Below the pieces are notes generated by a model. That model searched no databases and was not told the DNA's origin. It saw only the letters and a program-made list of their open reading frames with translations. Of a DNA stretch of 64,000 nt, positions 8,753 to 18,065 are shown in pieces. Position numbers and translations under genes: made by a program. The DNA is taken from contig NZ_JAAVUQ010000041.1 in the NCBI RefSeq assembly GCF_018449515.1, positions 1 to 64,000 on the forward strand, given 5' to 3'. Origin of the DNA: Caballeronia sp. dw_19. Lineage in GTDB: Bacteria; Pseudomonadota; Gammaproteobacteria; Burkholderiales; Burkholderiaceae. Positions within the stretch are counted from its first letter, which is position 1, and every line of letters begins with the position of its first letter.

Positions 8753-9295
8753 TTAACTTTCACGCAACGACGCCTCGCGCTGAAATACAACGGTTGGCTT
8801 GCCCTTGTAAGTGGTCGTGCGACTTTGCGCGAATGAACATTTCCTGGCGAGTGCAAGCGAGGCCGCATTTTCCGGTGAGATGATGCAGACAATCTCTGCT
8901 TCGGGCCACCGTGTATCCGCCCACTGCAATGCGGCACGTACCGCTTCAGTTCCATACCCCTGTCCTTGCGACTCTGACGTCAACATCCATCCAATCTCTG
9001 GCGCTTCATCGAATGCCGGGTCGATACCGCGCTTGTATTGCCCAAAGCCGACCTCGCCGATGAACTTGCCGCTGAGCTTCTCGCTGACTACCCAGTAGCC
9101 GAATCCCATCAATGACCAGTGCCCTGCGCTTCGAAGAAGACGTGCCCATGCTTCTTCCTTCGTGAAGGCGACGCCGGTGACATGGCGCACGACCGCGAGG
9201 TCCGACCACATGGCGTAGATGTCCTCGAAATCGGTTTGTTGCGGTGGACGCAGGACAAGGCGATCGGTTTCCAGGACAAAGGTGGAATGGGGCAT
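8753..9295 (-). CDS. GNAT-family N-acetyltransferase (RimJ/RimL-like)
   Basis: 180 residues. It opens with the ETDRLVLRPPQQTDFEDIYAMW pattern (shown here only as ETDRLVLRPP) of RimJ/RimL-type acetyltransferases, which transfer acetyl from acetyl-CoA to an amino group. The acetyl-CoA pyrophosphate loop appears as QGQGYGTEA in the middle, followed by the conserved ENAASLALARKCSF segment. Stands alone. The acceptor substrate is not predictable. Confidence 0.88.
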   Translation of the reverse strand: MPHSTFVLETDRLVLRPPQQTDFEDIYAMWSDLAVVRHVTGVAFTKEEAWARLLRSAGHWSLMGFGYWVVSEKLSGKFIGEVGFGQYKRGIDPAFDEAPEIGWMLTSESQGQGYGTEAVRAALQWADTRWPEAEIVCIISPENAASLALARKCSFAQSRTTTYKGKPTVVFQREASLRES

Positions 9296-9428
9296 GGTGA
9301 AAGCATGTGAGCGTGGATAAGGCAGGGCACGCCGCGTGCAGCGTGACCAGAAATGAACAAGGAATATAACCGCTCACGTCAGGACCGCAAGAGACCAGTC
9401 GCACATCCTGCACTGACCACCCGTCGCC

Positions 9429-10331
9429 TCAAGCCATCACGCCGCTATGCTCCGACACCAGCATCTCGATCAACGCGCTCAGGTCGCGCGTGGCTTCGTT
9501 ACGCATGGTCGGTGCAACATGAAGCTCCAGTTCGGCCGGCGGCAGCGCCGGCAGACCGTCCGTGTCGCCGAACGTGCGCCAGCACGCGGGCAGCGTCCGG
9601 CGATCGATGATCGTCACAGCCGCACCGTGATTCACCGCAATGCGGATTCCCGTCGGACTCTGGCTCGTATATACGAGTTGATAATCACGCCCGATCGCGG
9701 TCAGCGCCTGCAATCCCCGTTGCCGATAAGTACAACTTTCGTCGAAGAGAGCGAGCGGCACCGGCGCATCCGCGCACAGCACAAAATCGCGATGTGCTGC
9801 CCATACCAGTTCCTGACGCGCCAGGGGTTTTCCCCCGGCACGCTCGCCATGCCGCACGACCAGCGCCAGATCGAGTTCGCCGGCACCCAGCCGCTCCAGC
9901 AATTCCAGCGACGTCCGGCAATGAATATGCGGCCGCGCGCCGGGGCGCAATGCATAAAACGCCCGCAGCAATTCCGGTAGCCATAGCTCCGCATAATCTT
10001 CCGGCAGCCCGAAACGAATCACATTGCCGCGGCTGCCGCGCGTCAGCGACGCAATCGCCTCGTTTTGTACCTGCAATATCCGCCGTGCGTGGATCAGGAA
10101 ATTCTCGCCATCGCTTGAGAGCGCGAAATGACGGCTATTGCGCATGAACAGGTGCGCGCCAAGCCGTTCCTCAAGCGTCCGGATACGCAGGCTGATGGTC
10201 GATTGCGTTCGATGAAGCTGGCGCGCCGCCGCTGTAAAACCCCCGCTTTCAGCCACTACTACAAACGCACGCACGAGTTCCGCATCGAGTGAAGCGATCT
10301 TGGACCAATCGGGCTCGCTAATGGAATCCAT
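9429..10331 (-). CDS. LysR-family transcriptional regulator
   Basis: 300 residues. The helix-turn-helix is at about residues 25-45 (GGFTAAARQLHRTQSTISLR), followed by the effector domain. I used the MDSISEP start; the frame continues 34 codons upstream with no LysR features. It is divergent from a decayed oxygenase-like gene at 10480-10880, which may have been its regulatory target; if so the regulator has outlived its partner. Confidence 0.9.
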   Translation of the reverse strand: MDSISEPDWSKIASLDAELVRAFVVVAESGGFTAAARQLHRTQSTISLRIRTLEERLGAHLFMRNSRHFALSSDGENFLIHARRILQVQNEAIASLTRGSRGNVIRFGLPEDYAELWLPELLRAFYALRPGARPHIHCRTSLELLERLGAGELDLALVVRHGERAGGKPLARQELVWAAHRDFVLCADAPVPLALFDESCTYRQRGLQALTAIGRDYQLVYTSQSPTGIRIAVNHGAAVTIIDRRTLPACWRTFGDTDGLPALPPAELELHVAPTMRNEATRDLSALIEMLVSEHSGVMA

Positions 10332-10479
10332 CGGAAATACTCGCTTTCCAAAAGAAATTGGCCGCCAAAAGATCGGGCCGCTGTTTGCAGATTGTGTTCG
10401 CAGATTGTTGTTGAAGTCGACTCGTAAATCCACTCGCCAAAATATCGATTTGGAGCCTGCCTTGGTCTCTCCGTTTCAC

Positions 10480-10880
10480 TTGCCGATGCCGAATGCCTGG
10501 ATCTCGGCGATATCGTCAACACCGGCCGCTATCCCCTGCATGACCCGGACAGCCCCGCCTGAACGAACTGGTGGCTGGCTGCCGCGCCGAGCTGCACGAC
10601 TTCCTGCGCCCGCAGGCGCTGGAGCGGGCGCGCAACGAGGGTCGTGCGCTCGCCAAAAAACCTACTTTTCAACCCGTAAGGTCAACGCCTACTTTACTGC
10701 CGACGACCCCGCGCTGTCCGACGCCGATCTGCGCCGTATCTTCATGGACCGCACCAGCGGTTTTGTGACACGCGACCTGATTCCGGCGGACGCGATCGTG
10801 CATCGCGTCTATGTCGCCCAGGCTATGAAACGGTTCGTGGCGAATTGCTCTCGGCTTATCCGTGCGAGGATCAGGCCAGG
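10480..10880 (+). pseudogene. Decayed Fe(II)/2-oxoglutarate oxygenase gene (HalD/BesD-like)
   Basis: Three frames carry consecutive pieces of one protein. The first reads LGDIVNTGRYPLHDP and stops at a TGA (10559-10561). A shifted frame reads on through ELVAGCRAELHDFLRPQALE. After the A6 run near 10655-10665 a third frame reads TYFSTRKVNAYFTADDP and RRIFMDRTSGFVTRDLIP. The later motifs resemble, from memory, the N-terminal half of HalD/BesD-type amino acid halogenases and hydroxylases. The catalytic His-x-Asp/Gly region and whole C-terminal half are absent. Divergent from a LysR gene. The family call is an inference; that the gene is broken is clear. Confidence 0.5.
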
Positions 10881-10901
10881 TTGCTGGACTGATCCTCGCA
10901 C
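10862..10901. repeat. 13-bp perfect inverted repeat at the end of the decayed gene
   Basis: GTGCGAGGATCAG (10862-10874) and CTGATCCTCGCAC (10889-10901) are exact complements around a 14-base loop. No T-run follows on either strand, so it is not a clear terminator. It marks the point where recognisable oxygenase sequence ends. Confidence 0.7.
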
Positions 10902-10994
10902 ACGACGCGTCATGAACATCGACAACGCCGGTTCGCCGAGCGGCGCGCTGAGCGCGTCGCGTAGCAGGATCGGCCTTGCCGCCCGCAACAATCC

Positions 10995-12161
10995 TCACAT
11001 CTTGATGACATCCATTACGGTCTTCTTCTTGTCCTTGAACTGATAGATCGTGATGGCGGCGTCCTTGAGATCACCATGCGGATCGAACGCAATGCGGCCG
11101 ATCACGCCGTCATACTGAGTCGATGGCATCGCGGCAAGCACCTTGGTGCGTTCGGCCGAGTCGGCGCGTTTCATCGCGTTGTAGATCACGTAGACGGCGT
11201 CATAGGTGAACGGCGCGTACGCGTCGATCGGCGTATTGAAACGTGCCGTATAGCGCTTTTCGAAGTCCTGTCCCTTGGGCATCTTCGACAGTGCCAGACC
11301 CGCCTCCGAACAGGTCACGTTGCCGATCGCGTCGCCGGCCAGATCGATCATCTTCTCCGTGCATGCACCGTCGCCGCCGAGCACCTTCGCTGTGATCCCG
11401 AGATTGCCCGCTTGCTTGGCCAACGGCCCGGCGGTGGCGTCCGAGCCGCCGTACATGATGACGTCGGGACGCAAGCCCTTTATCTTCGTCAGGATCGCGC
11501 GGAAATCGGTTGCCTTGTCGTTGGTCGCTTCGCGCGTGACGATCGTGCTGCCGTTCGCTTTCGCGGCTTTTTCGAATTCATCGGCGAGACCCTGACCGTA
11601 GGCGGTCGAGTCGTCGATGATCGCAATGCGCTTCGCATGCAGCGAGTCGAGCGCGTAATGGGCGAGCGCGGGTCCCTGAAGCGCGTCGGTAGCGACTACG
11701 CGAAACGTGGTCTTGTATCCCTGCAACGTGTACGTGGGGTTGGTCGAACCTTGCGAGATCTGCACAATGCCTGCTTCGCTGTAGATCTTCGATGCAGGGA
11801 TCGAGACGCCCGAATTGATGTCGCCCACGACGGCCACCACACCGTCATCCACCAGCTTCTGCGCGACCTGCGTGCCAGTGCGAGGGTCGGCGGCATCGTC
11901 CTGGGAGTCGAGCTGGAATCTGACTGGCTTGCCGCCGATCACCGGGTGCTGGGCATTGATCTCGTCGATCGCCAGCCGGGCAGCATTTTCGCTGTCCTTG
12001 CCCATATGGGAAAGCTGCCCGGTCAGGGGCGCAGCGTGGCCGATCAGGACGATGGCCGGATCGGCTGCATAGCTCGGTCCCCCGACAACCAGAAAGACCG
12101 CTGCGGCGAGGGCGGAGCAGGCGGGACGCGAGAAAGGAAGCGGGGCGGAAGAGGGAGTCAC
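10995..12161 (-). CDS. Branched-chain amino acid-type ABC substrate-binding protein (LivK-like)
   Basis: 388 residues from a GTG start that has AAGGA seven bases upstream and yields a normal signal peptide cleaved near SYAADPA. An ATG 48 bases further upstream (12209) would add 16 residues but has no visible ribosome-binding site. The mature protein begins VLIGHAAPLTGQLSHMGKD, the signature of type I periplasmic binding proteins for leucine/isoleucine/valine and related ligands. No permease or ATPase genes are adjacent, so it must share a transporter encoded elsewhere. Followed upstream by a DUF2848 gene on the same strand. Confidence 0.9.
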   Translation of the reverse strand: MTPSSAPLPFSRPACSALAAAVFLVVGGPSYAADPAIVLIGHAAPLTGQLSHMGKDSENAARLAIDEINAQHPVIGGKPVRFQLDSQDDAADPRTGTQVAQKLVDDGVVAVVGDINSGVSIPASKIYSEAGIVQISQGSTNPTYTLQGYKTTFRVVATDALQGPALAHYALDSLHAKRIAIIDDSTAYGQGLADEFEKAAKANGSTIVTREATNDKATDFRAILTKIKGLRPDVIMYGGSDATAGPLAKQAGNLGITAKVLGGDGACTEKMIDLAGDAIGNVTCSEAGLALSKMPKGQDFEKRYTARFNTPIDAYAPFTYDAVYVIYNAMKRADSAERTKVLAAMPSTQYDGVIGRIAFDPHGDLKDAAITIYQFKDKKKTVMDVIKM

Positions 12162-12363
12162 GAGCGGATCCTTGGGGCTTGGAGAGTGAGCGGAGGCAGA
12201 TGTGTTCATCGAACGCGACCGGCAACACGGGCGGCGAATGAGGCTCAGTATTCAAACGCCAATTTGCCCCGTCCAGCGACTAATTCTGTTGGCCGGCAAT
12301 AAACAAATCTAATGCCTCGCTGAATGGCATGAGTCGGCCGAGCCTGGCGCCCGGTCATCGCTC

Positions 12364-13056
12364 TCATTCGACATGGGCCAATGCGTCGACCATGTAGCGA
12401 TGCCGGAGGCTCCGTCCCAGCACCGGATCATGTAGTTCGAGCTCGTAGCCCTCGCCTGCGCTTAGTTCACCGAGCACGGCTTGCGTGCCGCAAAACATCG
12501 CCGATCCGGGCGGCATGGCGCCCGCACCGAAACCTCGTTCAATCAGCGCGTCCGGATGCAGCAAGCGAGCGAGCGTGCCCTCCTGGTACAGCACGGAGTC
12601 GGCATCACCGTCGATCCGCCAACTGCGGGCGATCAGCGAATCCCAGTGCGAGGCGACATCGGAGTAACGCCAGAGCGCGGCGCTTACCGGCTTGGCACAC
12701 ATCTGCTTCGATACGGCAACGTCGTAGCTTTCCACCCGCCGGTCGGTGTGGTCGGACCCTATGCCGACGAGCAAGCCATCGTTCGCGGTCTGGATCAGCA
12801 CGACTTCGACCTCGCCGGATGAGTGCGTGCCCACGACATCGATTGCGTCCTCGGTCGTCAGCAACGCCGACGCGACCCTGTAGAACGTTGGCACCGACGC
12901 AGGACGTTTGACGCCCAGCGCTTCCAGTTCCCGGATATGGTGCTCGACGTCGCGCGCATCGCGTCCCGCCCAGCCGGCGATGACCAGACCGCTCACCGTT
13001 ACCTCGATAACCTCGATACTCGCGCCGCCATCGATCCTGCAGTCAAGTGTCTTCAT
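12364..13056 (-). CDS. DUF2848 family protein
   Basis: 230 residues. I recognise the DUF2848 family pattern: GRDARDVEHHIRELEALGV near residue 35, a central GIGSDHTDRR and a late PPGSAMFCGT segment. The last resembles fumarylacetoacetate hydrolase-like active-site architecture, but the reaction is not established. The ATG has AAGG upstream. It is divergent from the LysR gene at 13248 and precedes the LivK-like gene by about 200 bases on the same strand, which suggests a small catabolic unit with an imported ligand. Confidence 0.82.
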   Translation of the reverse strand: MKTLDCRIDGGASIEVIEVTVSGLVIAGWAGRDARDVEHHIRELEALGVKRPASVPTFYRVASALLTTEDAIDVVGTHSSGEVEVVLIQTANDGLLVGIGSDHTDRRVESYDVAVSKQMCAKPVSAALWRYSDVASHWDSLIARSWRIDGDADSVLYQEGTLARLLHPDALIERGFGAGAMPPGSAMFCGTQAVLGELSAGEGYELELHDPVLGRSLRHRYMVDALAHVE

Positions 13057-13247
13057 CAAGACCTTTCACCCGTTGAATTCAATGAATGACAGTCTTGAAG
13101 AAGGGCGCTGCGATGTCCAACAAGTAAATGTGGGCCCACGTGGTCACTTTTTCTTGTCACGCGGGAATTCTTCCAGCGATAAACTGACGGGATTGATTCG
13201 GTCGATACCCGCCGCTTCGCCACTCAACGCAACAGCCGGGGTGCGCC

Positions 13248-14243
13248 ATGAATGTCCGCTTTCTCGAAACGTTTGTATGGCTCGCCAAGTTGCGCAACTT
13301 CCGGATGACGGCCGAGCACCTGCACGCGACCCAGGCCGCCATCTCCAGCCGAATATCTGCCCTGGAGCAGGAGTTCGGCGTACGTCTGTTCGACCGGGGC
13401 CCACGCGATGTGACGCTCACGCAGGAAGGCACCAAGGCGCTTGCGTTCGCGGAGCAAATCCTGAAGCTGAACCGCGACATGCTCGCGAGCGTCAGTGACC
13501 GCTCCAAAGTCGCGGGGCTGCTGAGGCTGGGTGTGATCGAGTCGGTCGTGCATACATGGCTGCCGAATCTGCTGAAGCGGGTACGGGAGGCGTACCCGAA
13601 CCTGACGATCGAACTCACGTCGGACACCACGGCCAATCTTTCCGGGCATCTCGTCAACGGCAACGTCGATGTCGCGTTGACGACCACGAACGTTACCGGC
13701 AGCGACGCCGTCAACATTCCGCTCGGGACACTCCCCATGCGATGGGTGGCGAGCCCTTCACTGAATCTATCGGCTGAAGCGCTTTCGGAGGCCGAACTGG
13801 CCGCGTTTCCCATCGTCAGTTTTGCGCGGCACTCGGCGCCGCATGGGTTCCTCACCGAGTTGTTCTCGGCCAGCGGCGAGACCACCGTCCAGATCAACTG
13901 TGTCTCGTCGGTGGCCGCGATCATCCGTCTCGTCCTGGATGGCTTCGGCATAGCCGTGCTGCCGACCGCGTTTGTCATGGACGAATTGCAGTCGGGCCGG
14001 CTGCAATTGCTGCAGGTGACGCACCGCGTTCCAGCGCTCCCGCTCGTCGCCACGTTCAGGCGCAGCCCGGACAGCCTGCTGTGCGAATCCATCACGCGCC
14101 TCGCGTTGCAGGTCGTGCGCGATTTCAGTCTCGCCAACGGCCCCGAGTTCGCGCTGTTCCCCAACACGGGTGATACGCCGATTTCACTGTCAAGCCTCCG
14201 TTCCCCGTTACATCTAGACGCCTTGCCGAAAAATGCCGACTGA
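13248..14243 (+). CDS. LysR-family transcriptional regulator
   Basis: 331 residues. The helix-turn-helix is at about residues 16-36 (NFRMTAEHLHATQAAISSRI), then an effector domain. The C-terminus runs about 30 residues longer than the family norm. Divergent from the DUF2848 gene. Its last 11 bases overlap the start of the ureidoglycolate-lyase-like gene (ATG inside the stop region), so the two are translationally coupled, an unusual arrangement in which the regulator and a putative enzyme share one mRNA. Confidence 0.92.
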   Translation: MNVRFLETFVWLAKLRNFRMTAEHLHATQAAISSRISALEQEFGVRLFDRGPRDVTLTQEGTKALAFAEQILKLNRDMLASVSDRSKVAGLLRLGVIESVVHTWLPNLLKRVREAYPNLTIELTSDTTANLSGHLVNGNVDVALTTTNVTGSDAVNIPLGTLPMRWVASPSLNLSAEALSEAELAAFPIVSFARHSAPHGFLTELFSASGETTVQINCVSSVAAIIRLVLDGFGIAVLPTAFVMDELQSGRLQLLQVTHRVPALPLVATFRRSPDSLLCESITRLALQVVRDFSLANGPEFALFPNTGDTPISLSSLRSPLHLDALPKNAD

Positions 14244-14784
14244 TCCTTATCCTCCTATCCCTTCCCTCACGATCGAACCGCTCAGCGCCGAGGCCTTCAA
14301 CGCCTATGGCTGGATGCTGGGCAAACCGCTTAAAAACGACGGCCACGCTCCCGCGTACACCAGTCCGGCCTCGGATTTCTGGCGCGAGCATCTCTTCGAT
14401 ACTGGCGTGACCGGCGAGACGGAAGTCCTGTGGGTCAAGTACACGAACGCTGACGAAACGATCGCAAGCCTCGAAGCCCATTGGTTGACGCAGCAGGCCA
14501 TCGTGCCGTTGACCGCGCCTGTCATTCAGATCGTTGCAACGAGTACGGAGGGCGGCCGACCCGATATGGAGTCGCTGCGTGCGTTTTGGGTGCCGCAGGG
14601 TGAGGGTGTCTGCATGCGGCCGCACTGCTGGCACGCAACGCGGGTGCTTCATGGCGAGTCGACGTGCCTGATGCTCACCCGGCGCTCGACGACCTACGAC
14701 CTGGTGGTCCATCTGGAGACGGGAGCGCCCGCCTGCGAGAGTGCAATCAAGTCGATTCCGACGCATAAGCTGGCGGGTCAATAG
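14233..14784 (+). CDS. Ureidoglycolate lyase-like (AllA/DUF4437-type cupin) protein
   Basis: 183 residues. The pattern SAEAFNAYGWMLGKP at the start and GVCMRPHCWHATRVL late in the protein match the ureidoglycolate lyase (AllA) family, which splits ureidoglycolate to glyoxylate and urea in purine breakdown. No other allantoin or purine genes are nearby, so the true substrate may differ. Start overlaps the end of the upstream LysR gene by 11 bases. Converges on the next LysR gene. Confidence 0.8.
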   Translation: MPTDPYPPIPSLTIEPLSAEAFNAYGWMLGKPLKNDGHAPAYTSPASDFWREHLFDTGVTGETEVLWVKYTNADETIASLEAHWLTQQAIVPLTAPVIQIVATSTEGGRPDMESLRAFWVPQGEGVCMRPHCWHATRVLHGESTCLMLTRRSTTYDLVVHLETGAPACESAIKSIPTHKLAGQ

Positions 14785-14804
14785 CCGTCAGGACCACGTC
14801 CCTC

Positions 14805-15728
14805 TCAAGCCCTCTTCAACCGCTCCGGCTTACCCATTGCCGCCAACTGATCGTCGTGCGTCTTTCGCAGTATGTCGACGAATTCCATGGTCAGACGAGC
14901 CCGCGGCTGATGCGGGGGGAAAAGCAGATAAGTAGGAAACAGGACCGCCGGCGTGAATGGGCGGATCTCGATGCCAGGACCGGCAAAATCCTGCGCAACG
15001 ATAGGATGCGACAGCGTGACGCCCATGCCGCAGCGAACCATCTCGCAGCAGATGGCCGCGTATTGGGCCTCGATTGCCAGCACCCGTTCAACGCCGGCGC
15101 GTTCGAAGACCTCGTCCATCTGCGCGCGCGTGCCGTCGCCATGACACAGCGATATGTACGGCTCCCCCTGAAAATCCTTCGGCTTGAGCGACGCCTTCTT
15201 TGCCAGCCGATGTCCCGCAGGCAGCACGCATACCGCCGCCACCTTCGATAACAACTCGACCTCGCAATTGGACGCCTCGCTGGGATAGATCGCGACGCCG
15301 AGGTCGCAGAACTGCGAACTCGTCCAGTGATTGACGGTGCCTGAGGTGTTCACGTGCAGCGAGATGGTGACCTCCGGATGCAACGCCTGGAAGCGCTGGA
15401 TTGCGTGCGGCACCAGCGTCATTCCCGCTGACGGCATGGCTGCAATGCGCAATCTCCCGGTCCCCAGGTTCTTGATCTGAGCCGCGGCGTTGGTCAGTCC
15501 CTGCAAGCCTACATACGCGCGCTCCACTTCGCGAAAAAACGCATTGCCCTCGCTGGTTGGAATCAGCCGCACGCCGCTGCGCTGGAACAGCAGTAGTCCG
15601 GTTTCGCGTTCGAGCTGGGTGATCAGGCGGCTGATATTGGGCTGCGACGTGAACAATTCCTTCGCCGCCGCGGTCATGGAGCCTGCCAGCATGACCGCCC
15701 GGAATGCCTCTATATGCTTAAGATTCAT
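14805..15728 (-). CDS. LysR-family regulator, NocR/OccR-like
   Basis: 307 residues. It opens MNLKHIEAFRAVMLAGSMT with the helix-turn-helix LFTSQPNISRLITQLE, a pattern typical of the NocR/OccR branch that controls opine catabolism; the effector domain includes LYFP-like and YLLFPPHQPR segments. It is divergent from the transport and flavoenzyme operon starting at 15866, with a palindromic site in the gap, so it most likely senses the imported compound or its product and switches that operon. The NocR resemblance is by eye. Confidence 0.88.
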   Translation of the reverse strand: MNLKHIEAFRAVMLAGSMTAAAKELFTSQPNISRLITQLERETGLLLFQRSGVRLIPTSEGNAFFREVERAYVGLQGLTNAAAQIKNLGTGRLRIAAMPSAGMTLVPHAIQRFQALHPEVTISLHVNTSGTVNHWTSSQFCDLGVAIYPSEASNCEVELLSKVAAVCVLPAGHRLAKKASLKPKDFQGEPYISLCHGDGTRAQMDEVFERAGVERVLAIEAQYAAICCEMVRCGMGVTLSHPIVAQDFAGPGIEIRPFTPAVLFPTYLLFPPHQPRARLTMEFVDILRKTHDDQLAAMGKPERLKRA

Positions 15729-15745
15729 TGAGTGAGACCCATATC

Positions 15746-15759
15746 ATCCATGTATGGAT
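15746..15759. promoter_or_regulatory. Short palindrome, likely LysR binding site of the opine-like operon
   Basis: ATCCAT / ATGGAT separated by two bases, 18 bases upstream of the LysR start in the 137-bp divergent gap. The gap is AT-rich around the site. Position and symmetry fit a LysR-type binding site. Confidence 0.45.
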
Positions 15760-15865
15760 AGTTATTTTATTCTTATTGGACGATATGCCCTGCGGCGAAC
15801 AAAATAATTTCGCTTGGGGGCCACATTCCTCAACCGTCCGACCCGCATAGTCTGGAGAATCGCAC

Positions 15866-16945
15866 ATGAAACAACAGCAGCAAACCCGTTGCTCGCCGTC
15901 TTCTCGTTCGTATTTGCGGCCGCTGGTGGCCGCGCTCGGCTGTGCCGGGGCGTTGTCGGGATCGTTGTTGGCGCACGCTGAAACCACGCTCTACGTGGCG
16001 AACGTCGGTGGCTCGAACGAGACCATGTATCGCGAGAAAATCATCCCGCCGTTCGAGAAAGCGCACGACGTCAAGATCGTCTACGTTGCCGGTAATTCCA
16101 GCGACACGCTCGCGAAACTGCAAGCGCAAAAAGGGCATCAGCAGATCAACGTCGCGGTGATGGATGACGGCCCGATGTACCAGGCGATGCAGATGGGTTT
16201 GTGCGCGAAGGTCGAGGACGCGCCGGTGATGAAGGACCTGTATCCGCTTGCGCATCTTGGCCCCACGTCGGTGGGTGTCGGCATGGTCGCGACGGGCATT
16301 GGTTATAACGCCGATGCATTCAAGAAGATGGGCCTGCCCGCGCCGGATTCCTGGAACGTGCTGTACGACAAGCGCCTGAAGGGCAAGCTCGGCATGCCGC
16401 CTATCACCAACACTTACGGCCTGCATGCGCTTGTCATGCTGGCGCGTTTGAATGGCGGCGGCGAGAAGAACATCGACCCGGGTTTCACAGCGATGACCAA
16501 GCAGGTCGCGCCGGACGTGTTGTCGTGGGCGCCGACGCCGGGTGAGATGGACGGCCTGATGCAAAGCGGCGACGTGATCCTCGCACCGTATGGCAGCGGC
16601 CGCGCCGTTGCACTGCAGAACACCGGTTTCCCGCTGAAGTTCTTCTACCCGAAAGAGGGCGGCGTCGCGCTGCAGGTTGGCGCTTGCGCGGTGGCTGAGA
16701 ACGCGCAGCCCGCGTTGTCGCAGCAGTTCATCCAGTACCTGTTGAGCCCGCAAGTGCAGGTGATCCAGGCGCAGGCGATCGGACTCGGCCCGGTCAACAA
16801 GACCGTGCAACTGACACCGGAAGTGGCGGCGCGCGTGCCGTATGGTCCCGAGCAGATTTCGAAGCTGGTCGCGATGGACTGGGCGACGATCAATCAGCAC
16901 AGGACTGAGTGGACCGAACGCTGGAATCGCAGCGTGGAGCGGTGA
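15866..16945 (+). CDS. ABC transporter substrate-binding protein, PotD-like
   Basis: 359 residues. A long basic N-terminus and hydrophobic segment end in a signal-peptidase site (LAHAETT). The mature protein (YVANVGGSNETMYREKIIPPF near its start) belongs to the extracellular solute-binding family of the spermidine/putrescine and iron(III) type. GGAG lies nine bases before the ATG. First gene of a nine-gene plus-strand operon encoding a complete importer and flavoenzymes, controlled in all likelihood by the divergent LysR. The ligand is probably an opine or another amino-acid-derived amine, inferred from the downstream enzymes. Confidence 0.9.
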   Translation: MKQQQQTRCSPSSRSYLRPLVAALGCAGALSGSLLAHAETTLYVANVGGSNETMYREKIIPPFEKAHDVKIVYVAGNSSDTLAKLQAQKGHQQINVAVMDDGPMYQAMQMGLCAKVEDAPVMKDLYPLAHLGPTSVGVGMVATGIGYNADAFKKMGLPAPDSWNVLYDKRLKGKLGMPPITNTYGLHALVMLARLNGGGEKNIDPGFTAMTKQVAPDVLSWAPTPGEMDGLMQSGDVILAPYGSGRAVALQNTGFPLKFFYPKEGGVALQVGACAVAENAQPALSQQFIQYLLSPQVQVIQAQAIGLGPVNKTVQLTPEVAARVPYGPEQISKLVAMDWATINQHRTEWTERWNRSVER

Positions 16946-16985
16946 GCCTCACACACCGACCGCCGACTTCAACCCACGGACGCAC

Positions 16986-18065
16986 ATGAGCTTTCTGACC
17001 CTCAAAGGCATCTCGAAGCGCTACGGCGACTTCACCGCGATCGAGCAGATCGACCTTGACGTCGAACGTGGTGAGTTCCTGTCGCTGCTTGGTCCCTCCG
17101 GTTGCGGCAAGACCACGACCTTGCAGATGATCGCGGGTTTTGTTACGCCGACCACCGGCACCATCCTCCTCGACGGCCGCGACATCACGCATGAACGGCC
17201 CGAGAAGCGCGGCATGGGCGTTGTGTTCCAGAGCTATGCGTTGTTTCCGCATATGACCGTGAACGGCAATGTCGGCTTCGGCCTCGAGATGCGCAACATG
17301 AAACGCGCGGCACGCGCCGAACGCGTGGCCGAAGCGCTCGACCTGGTGCGTCTTAACGGACTGGGCGGGCGTTATCCGAAAGAGTTGTCGGGCGGCCAGC
17401 GGCAACGCGTTGCGATTGCCCGCGCGCTCGCGATGCGTCCCGAACTATTGTTGCTCGACGAACCGATGTCCAATCTCGACGCCAAGCTGCGTGAGGAAAT
17501 GCATATCGAATTGCGGTCGATACAAAAGCGACTGGGTATTACCACTATTCTCGTCACGCACGATCAGGTCGAAGCCATGACGATGAGCGATCGTATCGCG
17601 GTGATGCATCGCGGAGTGATTGCTCAGTTGAGCACACCGTTCGAAGCGTACGAGCGGCCGGAGACGCCGTTTGCATCGGCGTTTCTTGGCAAGACCAATT
17701 TGCTGCCGGGCGCGGTTTTGCGCCGCAACGCGCGCTGCGCTGAAGTCGATGTAGCGGGCATCACGCTCAAGGTGCCGCACGAAGGCCGCCATGTTCAGGG
17801 CGAGGTGAACGTGTATATCCGTCCGGAGAAGGTTCATCTCGCGGTCATCGATACAGCGGGTGTTCGCACCATCGGCCGCATTACCACGCGCGTATTCACC
17901 GGTAATCAGTGGCTTCTGCTGATCGATACCGGCCTTGGGCAACTAAGCGTGGCCCAGCCGAACAACGGCGCACCGCCGCCGGATGAGGGCACGGAAGTGG
18001 GTGTGGCGTGGTCGGACGACGACTTGCGCGTGCTTCAGAAGGAGGGACATCATGGCCACGCTTGA
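16986..18065 (+). CDS. ABC transporter ATPase, PotA-like
   Basis: 359 residues. Seen directly: Walker A GPSGCGKTT at about residues 38-46, Q-loop VVFQSYALFPHM, signature LSGGQRQRVA, Walker B LLLLDEPMSNLD, and the switch His in THDQVEA. The C-terminal 100 residues form a TOBE-type regulatory domain. Start chosen at MSFLTLKG, 40 bases after the binding protein gene; the frame extends further upstream into that gene without ATPase sequence. It overlaps the next gene by 14 bases. Confidence 0.95.
   Translation: MSFLTLKGISKRYGDFTAIEQIDLDVERGEFLSLLGPSGCGKTTTLQMIAGFVTPTTGTILLDGRDITHERPEKRGMGVVFQSYALFPHMTVNGNVGFGLEMRNMKRAARAERVAEALDLVRLNGLGGRYPKELSGGQRQRVAIARALAMRPELLLLDEPMSNLDAKLREEMHIELRSIQKRLGITTILVTHDQVEAMTMSDRIAVMHRGVIAQLSTPFEAYERPETPFASAFLGKTNLLPGAVLRRNARCAEVDVAGITLKVPHEGRHVQGEVNVYIRPEKVHLAVIDTAGVRTIGRITTRVFTGNQWLLLIDTGLGQLSVAQPNNGAPPPDEGTEVGVAWSDDDLRVLQKEGHHGHA

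Noticed and set aside
11076-12302. 408-codon plus-strand frame opposite the LivK-like gene
   Set aside because: Arg/Val-rich antisense shadow; the minus-strand frame encodes a clear binding protein.
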